Shown piece by piece: positions 52,163 through 62,965 of a DNA stretch of 64,000 bases. The translations under genes were made by a program, and so were the position numbers. The notes below the pieces were generated by a model that had not been told where the DNA came from, ran no database searches, and saw only the letters and a program-made list of their open reading frames with translations. Positions within the stretch are counted from its first letter, which is position 1; every line of letters starts with the position of its first letter. The stretch comes from Tethya wilhelma (taxonomy: Eukaryota > Porifera > Demospongiae > Tethyida > Tethyidae): assembly GCA_964030475.1 (NCBI GenBank), contig CAXIPT010000007.1, positions 5,060,715-5,124,714 on the forward strand, read 5' to 3'.

Positions 52163-53869
52163 ATGACTGATCAAAAGGACAACCTGAGCTCCTCCAACTT
52201 CACACTCTCACAAAAACAAGGTGAAAATGAGCTGCCAAAGAAAGGTGGCAAACAAAGCAAGTCTGACCCAGTATACACAATGGACGATGCCATTGAAAAG
52301 ATGGGATTTGGTCCATTTCAAATGTTCATCTTCTTCTTTTGTGGTCTTCTCTGGACAGCAGATGCAATGGAGGTCATGATCTTGTCCATTCTCTCTCCGG
52401 CTGTCAAGTGTCAGTGGGAACTCTCGAGTGCAGAAGAGGCTGTCATCACTTCAGTAGTGTTTGCCGGAACATTGATAGGAAGCTTGTGTTGGGGTGTTAT
52501 AGGAGACAGTTTTGGTCGTAAAACGAGCTTACTTATCTCAACTCTCGTTGTCATGATCTCAGGTGTGTTAAGTTCTCTTAAACTCACACCAGACGATGTC
52601 CGTTACCCTGGTTACCCATGGATGCTGATGTGGCGTTTTGGAGTGGGGTTCGGTGCTTCAGGGATCACTCAGGTGTCTCCCTATTACATTGAGTTCCTTC
52701 CCCGTAGATTGCGAGCACTATGTACCACACTGGTATCAACTTGGTGGACAATAGGCACAATGTTTGGAGCTGCTTTGGCAGTTGGTGTGATGCGTCCTGG
52801 CGGTTTAGGATGGCACTGGTACCTAGGCCTGTGTGCAATACCTGCATTCTTGTCCCTGTTTTATTTTCCCTTTATCCCAGAGTCCGCAAGGTACTATGTT
52901 GTTCACGGCAAGATCGATAAAGCTGAAAAAGTTTTGAGGAGGGTTGCATGGTTTAATTCCAAGTCCCTTCCTGAAGGCAGGCTCATTGCAGGTCAAGATC
53001 AACAGAACAGTGCACAAAGTGATGCAGACGTTAGTCCCACAGATTCTCTTGAAGATAATGTTTACTGTGATACAAAATTGACCGAGGAGAAAGCCCCTCT
53101 CTTGATTGGGAATGGCACAACAAAGACACCTAATCAGCAAGAAAATCTAGTCATCAAAGAGGTGACGCCACATCCTGGTTCAGCTTCAAAGATCTTGTCC
53201 ATGGTGAAATCGCTCCCATTGTTACTTCGGGATGGCATGTGGAAAGTGACCTTCATTTTGGGCATTCTCTGGTTTGGATCTGCCTGGCTATACTATGGAA
53301 ACGTACTTCTGACTTCTACAATTCTTCAAGAAAATCCTCACTGCGAAGTGAGCTTGAATTCTACACTCAATGAGACATCCTTCAACGGTACTGCCTGTGA
53401 ACATGAACTCGATACAGGAGACTACCTGAAGATTATGTGGACTACTGGAGCTGAATTGCCAGGAATTCTCATCACAGTCTTGATCATCGAATTCATTGGA
53501 CGCAAGCTCACGATGGCATTTAACTTTGCTATGATTCTGCTTGGATTTTGTCTCTTATTTATTTGCACAACAGAAATTGTCCTCACTTTCTTTCTGTTTG
53601 AAATTCGGGCATTTACAACAGGAGTATTCAAGGCCATGTACGTCTACACGCCCGAAGTGTACCCAACTAGAGTCAGAGGTATTGGAATGGCCGTATCATA
53701 CTCTGTAGCAAGAGTTGGAGCAATAGTGACTCCATACGTAGCACAGGTACTGTTCCAAACTAGTGACTATGCGACAATTTCTCTCTATGCTGGTTCGTGT
53801 GTGGTTCTGATCGTAATGTCCCTGTTGTTGCCAATAGAAACGAAAGGGAAATACTTAAAAGATGAATAG
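52163..53869 (+). CDS. SVOP/SV2-like MFS transporter 1 (568 aa)
   Basis: Twelve-helix major facilitator of the synaptic vesicle 2-related (SVOP) type. The diagnostic opening is YTMDDAIEKMGFGPFQ, then a helix with GLLWTADAMEVMILS. GDSFGRKTS in the loop after helix 2 and GRKLTMAFNF in the loop after helix 8 are the MFS signatures. PESARYYVV follows helix 6. The cytosolic loop carries an acidic-dileucine-type motif (EEKAPLLIGN), a possible sorting signal. A loop of about 45 residues after helix 7 has NST, NET and NGT sites, like the glycosylated SV2 loop but shorter. Intronless. Substrate unknown. Confidence 0.92.
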   Translation: MTDQKDNLSSSNFTLSQKQGENELPKKGGKQSKSDPVYTMDDAIEKMGFGPFQMFIFFFCGLLWTADAMEVMILSILSPAVKCQWELSSAEEAVITSVVFAGTLIGSLCWGVIGDSFGRKTSLLISTLVVMISGVLSSLKLTPDDVRYPGYPWMLMWRFGVGFGASGITQVSPYYIEFLPRRLRALCTTLVSTWWTIGTMFGAALAVGVMRPGGLGWHWYLGLCAIPAFLSLFYFPFIPESARYYVVHGKIDKAEKVLRRVAWFNSKSLPEGRLIAGQDQQNSAQSDADVSPTDSLEDNVYCDTKLTEEKAPLLIGNGTTKTPNQQENLVIKEVTPHPGSASKILSMVKSLPLLLRDGMWKVTFILGILWFGSAWLYYGNVLLTSTILQENPHCEVSLNSTLNETSFNGTACEHELDTGDYLKIMWTTGAELPGILITVLIIEFIGRKLTMAFNFAMILLGFCLLFICTTEIVLTFFLFEIRAFTTGVFKAMYVYTPEVYPTRVRGIGMAVSYSVARVGAIVTPYVAQVLFQTSDYATISLYAGSCVVLIVMSLLLPIETKGKYLKDE

Positions 53870-54243
53870 TGCAATTTTTATTGATTAATTTTTGTTATAA
53901 TTTAATTTGTATGCATGGAAATGTTTTTAAGTTTGATTACTTTTTATCTAAACAAAATTTGCAGCAGCTATTTAGTACCAAGAGCTAGTAGCTGAACTGC
54001 TTGATCATTTTGATATGATATGGGAGGTTTTGGGGCTCTTAATTTCAAGTATCTATACATGTGGATAATAATTATGAGCTTATTTATGAATACCTCACGA
54101 TGTATCTAGGCTATAGCTAGGCCCAGGCCACCCAGCTACTAGTATAACTGCATGAAGAAGACCGGACATTTGAGTGTAGCAAAAATAATGGCTCTTACTT
54201 CTCACTTTAGAGAAACAAGCCGATAGTAGGCAAACAGTGGCAG

Positions 54244-54569
54244 ATGGAGGTAGCTAATATTGATGCCCAATGTAATGGAAAAGACACCAGAAAAGTATAC
54301 ACAGTAGATGATCCCACTGAGAAGATAGGCTCGAGGCACTAAAAGTCACAGTATGTATGTATATACCCTCAAAGTGTATCCTACTAAAATGGCTGTATTG
54401 TATTCGTTGGTAAGGGTTGGAGCAATAGTGACTCCATATATGTAGCACAGGTGCTTTTTCGGACCAATGACTCTGCCACGATCTCTCGCTACACCCTGGT
54501 TAATGGTCGTTTTGTCACTATTGCTTAGTACCCATTGAAACCAAAGGGAAGTCACTTAGAGATGTGTAA
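54244..54569 (+). pseudogene. SVOP-like remnant (5' and 3' ends only)
   Basis: An ATG opens 31 codons ending KVYTVDDPTEKIGSRH, then TAA. This matches the family start up to the first helix. A few bases later the sequence matches the last 60 codons (VYPTKMAVLYSLVRVGAIVTPY...AQVLFRTNDSATIS...TKGKSLRDV), with stops and shifts. The middle 1.4 kb is deleted. Confidence 0.88.
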
Positions 54570-54792
54570 AAAATGTTTGCATGTTAGTATACATTTTCTT
54601 GTGTTATTTGTTTGTAGTTGCACATGTACTTGGAGATTAATTGATAAGTAGCCACAACAAAATTCATTAGTTACCATAATTATTTTAACAAAAGGTCATG
54701 TGACTCAACCTAGCTCATTTTAGCTAAGTAGTTGCAGCTGGCTAGCCAAGTCATAGGAATGCTACAAACATTCAGATGATCATATAAATGCA

Positions 54793-56505
54793 ATGTCTGG
54801 CTCCATTGAAAAGTCCAATAACTTCTCCATATCAGAGAAACCAGGAGAAAATGAGAATGAACCAACAGAAGACCTTGAGGCGAATCCTGAAGACACGGCA
54901 CTTGATGGAAAGGTGTATACAATAGATGATGCCATTGAAAAGATGGGATTTGGTCCATTTCAAATGTTCATCTTCTTCTTCTGTGGTCTTCTCTGGACAG
55001 CAGATGCAATGGAGGTCATGATCTTGTCCATTCTCTCTCCGGCTGTGAAGTGCGAGTGGGACTTAACCGGTGCAGAAGAGGCCGCTATCACTTCAGTGGT
55101 ATTTATAGGAACATTATTTGGGAGCTTGTGTTGGGGTTTCCTTGGAGACAACTTTGGTAGAAGAACCACACTATTTTGCTCAAATGTCGTTGTTCTAGTT
55201 TCTGGTGTATTAAGTTCTGTCCAACTCACACCCAACGATGCTCGTATACCTGGTTACCCATGGATGATAATTTGTCGGTTTTTTGTAGGAATAGGTGCGG
55301 CAGGTATCACACAAGTTGGACCTTACTACATTGAATTTCTTCCCCTCAAACTTCGAGCAGCTTGTACCGTGTTTGTGTCCGGTTGGTGGGCCGTTGGGAC
55401 AATGTTTGGTGCAGCTCTAGCAGTAGCAACCATGCACCCCGACGGCTTGGGATGGCACTGGTATCTTGGCCTGTGTGCAGTACCATTTGCCGTGTCTCTA
55501 CTGTTCTTTCCTCTGGTTCCAGAATCAGCAAGGTACTATTTAGCATACGGAAAGACTGCTAAAGCTGAGAAAGTGTTAAGAAGAGTATCGTGGTGCAATT
55601 TTAGGTCATTACCAGAAGGACGATTAGTTACAAACCAAGAAAAACAGGCTCTGCTTGAAATTCAGAGAAACTTGAAAAAGAAAAAGAATAGAGATGATGA
55701 ATTTATGCACGAATCAAGCTTCCATCAAGACCTTACTCTATCCGAATCTGAAACTGATCCCCTTCTTAATGGACAAATAATTGACAAAGAGATTACCGAT
55801 CCACTTGCTACATCAAACAGTGAATCTGGACTCTATTCTTTGCTGATATCAATTCGTTTACTCTTTGTGAACGGCTTGTGGAAAGTAACATTGATCTTAT
55901 CTTTTCTCTGGTTCGGATCGGCCTGGCTTTACTATGGAAACGTCCTCATAACTTCCTCAATACTTCAAGAAAATCCTCACTGCGAAGCCAGCTTGAATAC
56001 GACTGAGCTGAATGAAACTCTGGCGACCAACGGTTCCTGCGAACAGCTCTTGGACACGAGTGACTATTTGAAGATCATGTGGACCACGGGTGCAGAGTTG
56101 CCAGGAATCCTACTTACTATAATGGTCATCGAGTTTCTTGGACGGAAGCTCACGATGGCATTTAATTTCCTTGCGATAGGTGGTGGTTTTTGTCTCCTAT
56201 ATATCTGCACAACAGAAATTGTCTTGACATTCTTTCTCTTTATAGTCCGTGCCTTTGTAGCCGGTGTGTTTCAAGTGATGTTTGTCTACACTCCTGAAGT
56301 TTATCCGACTAAAGTTCGAGGATTTGGAGTGGGTGTTTTGAACGGTCTATCGCGTATTGGTGCGATCGTAACACCATATGTAGCACAGGTGCTGTTTCGA
56401 ACTAGCGACTATGCCACAATTTCAATCTATGCTGGTTCAGGATTCGCACTAATAGTATTTTCACTAATACTACCAATAGAAACAAAAGGGAAGCTCCTTA
56501 AATGA
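54793..56505 (+). CDS. SVOP/SV2-like MFS transporter 2 (570 aa)
   Basis: The same architecture as transporter 1: YTIDDAIEKMGFGPFQ, TADAMEVM, GDNFGRRTT, PESARYYLA and GRKLTMAFNF. N-tail is acidic (ENENEPTEDLEANPED). The central loop is basic (RNLKKKKNRDDE) and ends in SETDPLLNG, again with a dileucine. Helices 1-2 are almost identical to the paralogues; helices 4-6 and 10-12 are more divergent. Intronless, 224 bp after the remnant. Confidence 0.92.
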   Translation: MSGSIEKSNNFSISEKPGENENEPTEDLEANPEDTALDGKVYTIDDAIEKMGFGPFQMFIFFFCGLLWTADAMEVMILSILSPAVKCEWDLTGAEEAAITSVVFIGTLFGSLCWGFLGDNFGRRTTLFCSNVVVLVSGVLSSVQLTPNDARIPGYPWMIICRFFVGIGAAGITQVGPYYIEFLPLKLRAACTVFVSGWWAVGTMFGAALAVATMHPDGLGWHWYLGLCAVPFAVSLLFFPLVPESARYYLAYGKTAKAEKVLRRVSWCNFRSLPEGRLVTNQEKQALLEIQRNLKKKKNRDDEFMHESSFHQDLTLSESETDPLLNGQIIDKEITDPLATSNSESGLYSLLISIRLLFVNGLWKVTLILSFLWFGSAWLYYGNVLITSSILQENPHCEASLNTTELNETLATNGSCEQLLDTSDYLKIMWTTGAELPGILLTIMVIEFLGRKLTMAFNFLAIGGGFCLLYICTTEIVLTFFLFIVRAFVAGVFQVMFVYTPEVYPTKVRGFGVGVLNGLSRIGAIVTPYVAQVLFRTSDYATISIYAGSGFALIVFSLILPIETKGKLLK

Positions 56506-56896
56506 TATAATTGGTAACTGTATGTATAATATTGTGTGTTTTGCGTTTCTTTTTCAATACATGCACCATATTAACTTATTGAGTACGTATTAAAAGAATT
56601 GATATTAGAGCAGGCCCTTGTGAAGTCAAAGCATAATTATTTGTATGTCCAGTTACACCATGTGACAGTGTAGTTTTATGTGTCACACAAGAGCAAAACA
56701 GTTACTAAATGGAATTCATAGCTTACATTGTCTAGCACTGATATTCAGTCTAATCATGTGATGCCACCATAAGCAATCATTTATTGTTTGGCTGCATACA
56801 CTTAAAACCACTGACCAAGCAAACTAGACAGTCTAAGAAGAACTTGAAGTAGCTGACTAATACACCACAGTGCAGGCAGCTCTTGAATTGGAGGCC

Positions 56897-58591
56897 ATGA
56901 CTGACAAGTTACCCCTCAAAGAAAATGACCACCTGGAGAGAACTTTTCCACCAAAGGTTGACTTTGATAAACCTGGCAGCAAAAAAGAGAATGACCCAGT
57001 ATACACAGTGGATGAAGCCATTGAGAAGATGGGCTTTGGTCCTTTTCAGTTTCTCATTTTCTTCTTCTGTGGTCTTCTCTGGACAGCTGATGCAATGGAG
57101 GTCATGATATTGTCTGTTCTCTCTCCGGCTGTCAAGTGTGAGTGGGACTTGTCGGGTGCAGAAGAAGCCGTCATTACTTCAGTGGTGTTTGCTGGGTCGT
57201 TGATTGGGAGTTTGTGTTGGGGACTCATGGGAGACAATTGTGGTAGAAGAACATCTCTTTTTGTAGCAAATATCGTCATTTTGGTCTCTGGGGTCCTAAG
57301 TGCTGTCCAACTCACCCCTGATGATGCCCGCTTACCCGGCTTTCCCTGGATGTTGTTCTGCCGTTTTGGTGTAGGATTTGGTGCTTCCGGTATCACACAA
57401 GTAGGACCCTACTTTATTGAATTTCTACCCAAGAAAACACGTGCCATATGTATCTTGTTTGTTTCCGGCTGGTGGGCTGTAGGAACCATGTTTGGTTCTG
57501 TAATTGCACTCGGTGTGATGCGTCCAGGAGGTCTAGGATGGCACTGGTACCTTGGCATCTGTGCTACTCCATTAGCAGTCTCTCTCGTTTATTTCCTGTT
57601 CATCCCAGAATCAGCACGGTACTACCTTGTTCAAGGCAAGAAAGCCAAAGCACAAAAAGTTTTGAAGAGAGTAGCGTGGTTAAATTTCAAGAAGCTACCA
57701 GAAGGAAGACTCGTTACTACTGAAGAGTATGAGAGTATGAAACATTCAAAACCAAGAGAGACTCTTTATGGAGAGAGCGAATCAAGTTTTTACAAGGATC
57801 CTAAAAGGAGAGAATTCATTTCAAATTCCACCGATCACAATGAGTCTGACCCTTTACTGATTAGCAATGAGAAGAGTACAGAACCTGCGGATCATCAGGG
57901 AACCTCCAAGGCCAAAGACATGATAAAATCGCTACCTCTACTTTTCAAAAATGGCATGTGGAAAGTAACAATCCTTCTTTCATTCCTCTGGTTCGGGTCA
58001 GCCTGGTTGTACTATGGGAATGTACTTCTAACTTCCACAATACTTCAAGAAAACCCTCACTGCGAAGCAGGCTTGAATTCCACACTAGCCAACGAGACTG
58101 ACTTGAACGAAACATGTGAAGCACTACTAGACACTGCTGACTACTTGAACATCATGTGGACAACGGGAGCTGAGCTACCCGGTCTGCTAGTGTCTATTCT
58201 GATCATCGAGTTTGTAGGACGCAAACTCACAATGGCATTCAACTTTGCAGTGATAGCTCTTGGACATTTTCTCCTCTTTATCTGCACCGTAGAAGAAGTT
58301 TTGACGTTCTTTCTTTTTCTAATTCGAGCAATGGCAACAGGAGTCTTTCAAACGATGTACGTCTATACTCCAGAAGTTTACCCCACCAGGGTCAGAGGGA
58401 TTGGTCTGGCTGTGGTCTACTCTGTAGCTAGAGTTGGAGCAATTTCGACTCCCTACGTAGCGCAGGTTTTGTTTCGTGTTAGTGACTATGCCACGATCTC
58501 TCTTTACGCTGGTTCGAGCTTGCTACTGATTTTATTCGCACTCTTGTTACCGTTTGAGACTAAAGGGAAAGATTTACGCGACGAACACTGA
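56897..58591 (+). CDS. SVOP/SV2-like MFS transporter 3 (564 aa)
   Basis: The ATG at 56897 (MTDKLPLKENDHLE) aligns with the start of transporter 1; the open frame upstream lacks an ATG. It contains YTVDEAIEKMGFGPFQ, GDNCGRRTS, PESARYYLV, a central loop with HNESDPLLIS (dileucine), and GRKLTMAFNF. Glycosylation sites (NST, NET) lie in the loop after helix 7. Intronless. A second copy of most of this gene lies at 62966-64000. Confidence 0.92.
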   Translation: MTDKLPLKENDHLERTFPPKVDFDKPGSKKENDPVYTVDEAIEKMGFGPFQFLIFFFCGLLWTADAMEVMILSVLSPAVKCEWDLSGAEEAVITSVVFAGSLIGSLCWGLMGDNCGRRTSLFVANIVILVSGVLSAVQLTPDDARLPGFPWMLFCRFGVGFGASGITQVGPYFIEFLPKKTRAICILFVSGWWAVGTMFGSVIALGVMRPGGLGWHWYLGICATPLAVSLVYFLFIPESARYYLVQGKKAKAQKVLKRVAWLNFKKLPEGRLVTTEEYESMKHSKPRETLYGESESSFYKDPKRREFISNSTDHNESDPLLISNEKSTEPADHQGTSKAKDMIKSLPLLFKNGMWKVTILLSFLWFGSAWLYYGNVLLTSTILQENPHCEAGLNSTLANETDLNETCEALLDTADYLNIMWTTGAELPGLLVSILIIEFVGRKLTMAFNFAVIALGHFLLFICTVEEVLTFFLFLIRAMATGVFQTMYVYTPEVYPTRVRGIGLAVVYSVARVGAISTPYVAQVLFRVSDYATISLYAGSSLLLILFALLLPFETKGKDLRDEH

Positions 58592-58701
58592 TACAATCTA
58601 CCTAGTGTGATTTGTGTGATTTTTTAACATCTTTGTGACATAAATTATTTTTAAAAAATAAGTTGTGAAAAAATAAAATAATACACTCGATAAAATATGT
58701 T

Positions 58702-60375
58702 TTACGACATTGCAGGAAGTTTCTTACTCCTAATAGTGTATGTTTTAAAATCTTCTGCTGCGCTAACATCTACACACAAGGGAAGTGCGTTAGACGCTGT
58801 CTTTAATGCTTGCTTAGCTTCCACAACCAATTTATCGACCGTTTCTTCACCATCTTGGACCTCATCAGCTGAGTTACGATAGCGCTGACTGAAATGTGTC
58901 AAAATGAGCTGCTTGGCTCCTATCTGGTGACAAAAAGCAGCTGCCATACCTAATGAATTATGAATGAACAATTGAGGAAAGTGATGTGAATGGCAGATTC
59001 TTGAAAGAGAGCTAGAGCTCAGTAAACGTGTATTGTATGCACTAGATCTTGACTCTAGTGGAGCATCTTGAAAAAATGTTTCACCATGCAAGATTTTGTA
59101 AAGATGCACCAAACTTGCTTTCAACCGTCTCTCGTGGAGAGGGGGGAGGGCCGCCTTACATAGCAAATTATCATAGCTTGTCATTGGATCCCAGTCTTTG
59201 AGACACACCCTCAGTGCAAATTTCTGGACTTTCTCAATGGCTTCAACATCCATTCTTAGATGTGAGTTCCAGACAACAGAGGAGTACTCTAGATGCGGCC
59301 TTATGAAACTAAGATAGAGATTTAAGAGTGTGTGAGGGCTTGCATCTTTGTAGAATCTTCTATAGAGAATACCTACAAGTTGTCTGGTTTTAGAGCACAT
59401 GTTATTGATCTGAGGATGCCATGATAAGTCAGAGGTGATAACTACACCAAGGTATTTAAAACTTTTTACATGATCAAGAACGGATCCATTTAGTGTCAAG
59501 GAGATCGGCATGATTGATTGGCTTCTTTTCCTAGAGATGGTCATCATTTTACACTTAGTAACATTAAATTGCAGAAATTTGTTATCCACACAGGAGCCTA
59601 CAGACTTAATATCATGTTGCAGCACGTTATAATCTGAGACTGTTTTGATTACCCTATAAAGGGTGATATCATCAGCAAACATGTTGATGCTGCTTCCTGG
59701 AGAGATGACTGTGGCCACATCATTGATGTAGGTGATGAATAACAAGGGCCCCAAAACCGAGCCTTGAGGAACTCCCGAAATGACTCTACTAGTTGGAGAA
59801 TCACAGCCATCCAGTCCAACATACTGTAGTCTTCCAGTTAGATAACTTTGTATCCATCTCAGTAAATAGGGATTTAATTGCAGAGAGTACAATTTTTGTA
59901 GCAGGGGGAGATGCGGTACCGTATCGAATGCCTTCTTGACATCGAAGAATATAACACAGACTTCATATCCCTGGTCTAGAGCAGATGACCAGTCATCAAT
60001 GACTTGTATGAGGGCTGACATAGTGCTTCGACTTGACATAAATCCCCACTGTCGTGGTGAAATGGGTGCTGTATGAAGTAGATGTTCCTCAACCAGATTC
60101 TTAATGTGCCTCTCAATTACTTTAGACACAACTGGTAACACAGAGATTGGCCTGTAATTGGTTACAGCATGTTTATCCTTTGCTTTAGGAACAGGAAAAC
60201 TAATCGTCCAATTTTCCAAGAATGTGGAAATCTGCCAGTAGAGATAGATAAGTTAAATAAAGTAGTTAAACTGGAAAGGACACCAAAACACCCAGCAGTT
60301 TCTTTGAGCATTCTAGGAGAAACACCATCAGAGCCAACGGACTTAGTAGTGTCTAGATTAATTTTAAGATAACAC
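58702..60375 (-). mobile_element. 5'-truncated, frameshifted LINE (non-LTR reverse transcriptase)
   Basis: Reverse transcriptase blocks in order: YRPISVLPVVSKVIERH, QWGFMSSRST, FFDVKKAFDTVPH, SGVPQGSVLGPLLF and the catalytic MFADDITLY. They are followed by the DLSWHPQINNMCSKTRQL and RPHLEYSSVVWNSHL region typical of Jockey/CR1-like LINEs. The main frame covers 60219-58702. The preceding part (SDGVSPRMLKE, TGRFPHSWK) is in another frame at 60377-60162, so one frameshift is present. The endonuclease domain is missing. No poly-A tail is evident at the low-coordinate end. The upper edge coincides with the boundary of the duplicated SVOP block. Confidence 0.93.
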
Positions 60376-60878
60376 ATTAAATTTGTTTGTATTCAATCAT
60401 GGAAGTTAATAAAGTTTGGGTTGTTTGTACACTAGTATTAGCCTCGTACCCAGGCCACTCCCAGTTTTTGCTGTGTTAACTGGGAGTGGCCTGGGTACGA
60501 GGCTAATACTATATAGTATAATGCATACATCTAAATTGTACATACATATTATTATAGCTCTTGTACAATCATGCATGTGCTACACCCAATGTATGTATAG
60601 ACATGTATGCTGGTCATAATGCATATAATAGTACAAAGTGCATGCTTCAATTGAATACACTACACGTTGCAACATTTTCTTTGTAATGATATTCATCTTA
60701 TGCTCTGAAGACACGTACATGCAGTCATGTGACTCCAATCACATGTATACATAGTTGGCTAGACCAGCTGTTCATTAAACAACCACAGTAGTCTGTCTAT
60801 TGTCTGGATGTGGTTGAATGGCTACTTTTGATAAGTACCTATATCTATAGCTTCTCACATACTTGAGTAAAGGACAAA
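60376..60878. repeat. Second copy of the SVOP-like 1 upstream region
   Basis: Aligns with 51697-52162 (begins ACATTAAATTTGTTTGTATT). The copies differ by several indels and by a hairpin insertion at 60434-60510 that is absent at the older site (about 51746-51760). Confidence 0.88.
60434..60510. mobile_element. Perfect 31-bp-arm hairpin element (CCTCGTA family)
   Basis: Arms 60434-60464 and 60480-60510 are exact reverse complements (AGTATTAGCCTCGTACCCAG...) around a 15-bp loop. The outer AGCCTCGTA matches the hairpin at 44531-44585, although the inner sequences differ. Absent from the paralogous sequence near 51750. Confidence 0.85.
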
Positions 60879-62324
60879 ATGACTGATCAAAAGGACAACC
60901 TGAGCTCCTCCAACTTCACACTCTCACAAAAACAAGGTGAAAATGAGCTGCCAAAGAAAGGTGGCAAACAAAGCAAGTCTGACCCAGTATACACAATGGA
61001 CGATGCCATTGAAAAGATGGGATTTGGTCCATTTCAAATGTTCATCTTCTTCTTTTGTGGTCTTCTCTGGACAGCAGATGCAATGGAGGTCATGATCTTG
61101 TCCATTCTCTCTCCGGCTGTCAAGTGTCAGTGGGAACTCTCGAGTGCAGAAGAGGCTGTCATCACTTCAGTAGTGTTTGCCGGAACATTGATAGGAAGCT
61201 TGTGTTGGGGTGTTATAGGAGACAGTTTTGGTCGTAAAACGAGCTTACTTATCTCAACTCTCGTTGTCATGATCTCAGGTGTGTTAAGTTCTCTTAAACT
61301 CACACCAGACGATGTCCGTTACCCTGGTTACCCATGGATGCTGATGTGGCGTTTTGGAGTGGGGTTCGGTGCTTCAGGGATCACTCAGGTGTCTCCCTAT
61401 TACATTGAGTTCCTTCCCCGTAGATTGCGAGCACTATGTACCACACTGGTATCAACTTGGTGGACAATAGGCACAATGTTTGGAGCTGCTTTGGCAGTTG
61501 GTGTGATGCGTCCTGGCGGTTTAGGATGGCACTGGTACCTAGGCCTGTGTGCAATACCTGCATTCTTGTCCCTGTTTTATTTTCCCTTTATCCCAGAGTC
61601 CGCAAGGTACTATGTTGTTCACGGCAAGATCGATAAAGCTGAAAAAGTTTTGAGGAGGGTTGCATGGTTTAATTCCAAGTCCCTTCCTGAAGGCAGGCTC
61701 ATTGCAGGTCAAGATCAACAGAACAGTGCACAAAGTAGTGCAGACGTTAGTCCCACAGATTCTCTTGAAGATAATGTTTACTGTGATACAAAATTGACCG
61801 AGGAGAAAGCCCCTCTCTTGATTGGGAATGGCACAACAAAGACACCTAATCAGCAAGAAAATCTAGTCATCAAAGAGGTGACGCCACATCCTGGTTCAGC
61901 TTCAAAGATCTTGTCCATGGTGAAATCGCTCCCATTGTTACTTCGGGATGGCATGTGGAAAGTGACCTTCATTTTGGGCATTCTCTGGTTTGGATCTGCC
62001 TGGCTATACTATGGAAACGTACTTCTGACTTCTACAATTCTTCAAGAAAATCCTCACTGCGAAGTGAGCTTGAATTCTACACTCAATGAGACATCCTTCA
62101 ACGGTACTGCCTGTGAACATGAACTCGATACAGGAGACTACCTGAAGATTATGTGGACTACTGGAGCTGAATTGCCAGGAATTCTCATCACAGTCTTGAT
62201 CATCGAATTCATTGGACGCAAGCTCACGATGGCATTTAACTTTGCTATGATTCTGCTTGGATTTTGTCTCTTATTTATTTGCACAACAGAAATTGTCCTC
62301 ACTTTCTTTCTGTTTGAAATTCGG
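60879..62324 (+). CDS. SVOP-like 1 second copy, 3' end lost in assembly gap
   Basis: The first 482 codons of transporter 1 again. I see a two-base change (GAT to AGT, Asp to Ser, about 61738) and otherwise identity over the aligned coding part. The reading stops at the N gap inside helix 10. Near-identity of the coding part beside diverged flanks suggests a very recent duplication with conversion, or a second haplotype placed in series. Confidence 0.85.
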
Positions 62325-62965
62325 NNNNNNNNNNNNNNNNNNNNNNNNNNNNNNNNNNNNNNNNNNNNNNNNNNNNNNNNNNNNNNNNNNNNNNNNNNNN
62401 NNNNNNNNNNNNNNNNNNNNNNNNNNNNNNNNNNNNNNNNNNNNNNNNNNNNNNNNNNNNNNNNNNNNNNNNNNNNNNNNNNNNNNNNNNNNNNNNNNNN
62501 NNNNNNNNNNNNNNNNNNNNNNNNNNNNNNNNNNNNNNNNNNNNNNNNNNNNNNNNNNNNNNNNNNNNNNNNNNNNNNNNNNNNNNNNNNNNNNNNNNNN
62601 NNNNNNNNNNNNNNNNNNNNNNNNNNNNNNNNNNNNNNNNNNNNNNNNNNNNNNNNNNNNNNNNNNNNNNNNNNNNNNNNNNNNNNNNNNNNNNNNNNNN
62701 NNNNNNNNNNNNNNNNNNNNNNNNNNNNNNNNNNNNNNNNNNNNNNNNNNNNNNNNNNNNNNNNNNNNNNNNNNNNNNNNNNNNNNNNNNNNNNNNNNNN
62801 NNNNNNNNNNNNNNNNNNNNNNNNNNNNNNNNNNNNNNNNNNNNNNNNNNNNNNNNNNNNNNNNNNNNNNNNNNNNNNNNNNNNNNNNNNNNNNNNNNNN
62901 NNNNNNNNNNNNNNNNNNNNNNNNNNNNNNNNNNNNNNNNNNNNNNNNNNNNNNNNNNNNNNNNN
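62325..62965. other. Assembly gap (641 N)
   Basis: Unknown sequence. By comparison with the first block the missing DNA should be about 3.7 kb (end of transporter 1, all of 2, start of 3), so the N count is not a true size unless the second block really is a deletion fusion. Confidence 0.95.

Noticed and set aside
60416..60619. Small protein starting MGCLYTSISLVPRPLP
   Set aside because: It is a translation of the palindromic hairpin at 60434-60510; such LVPRP...GLGTRL frames arise from the repeat, not a gene.
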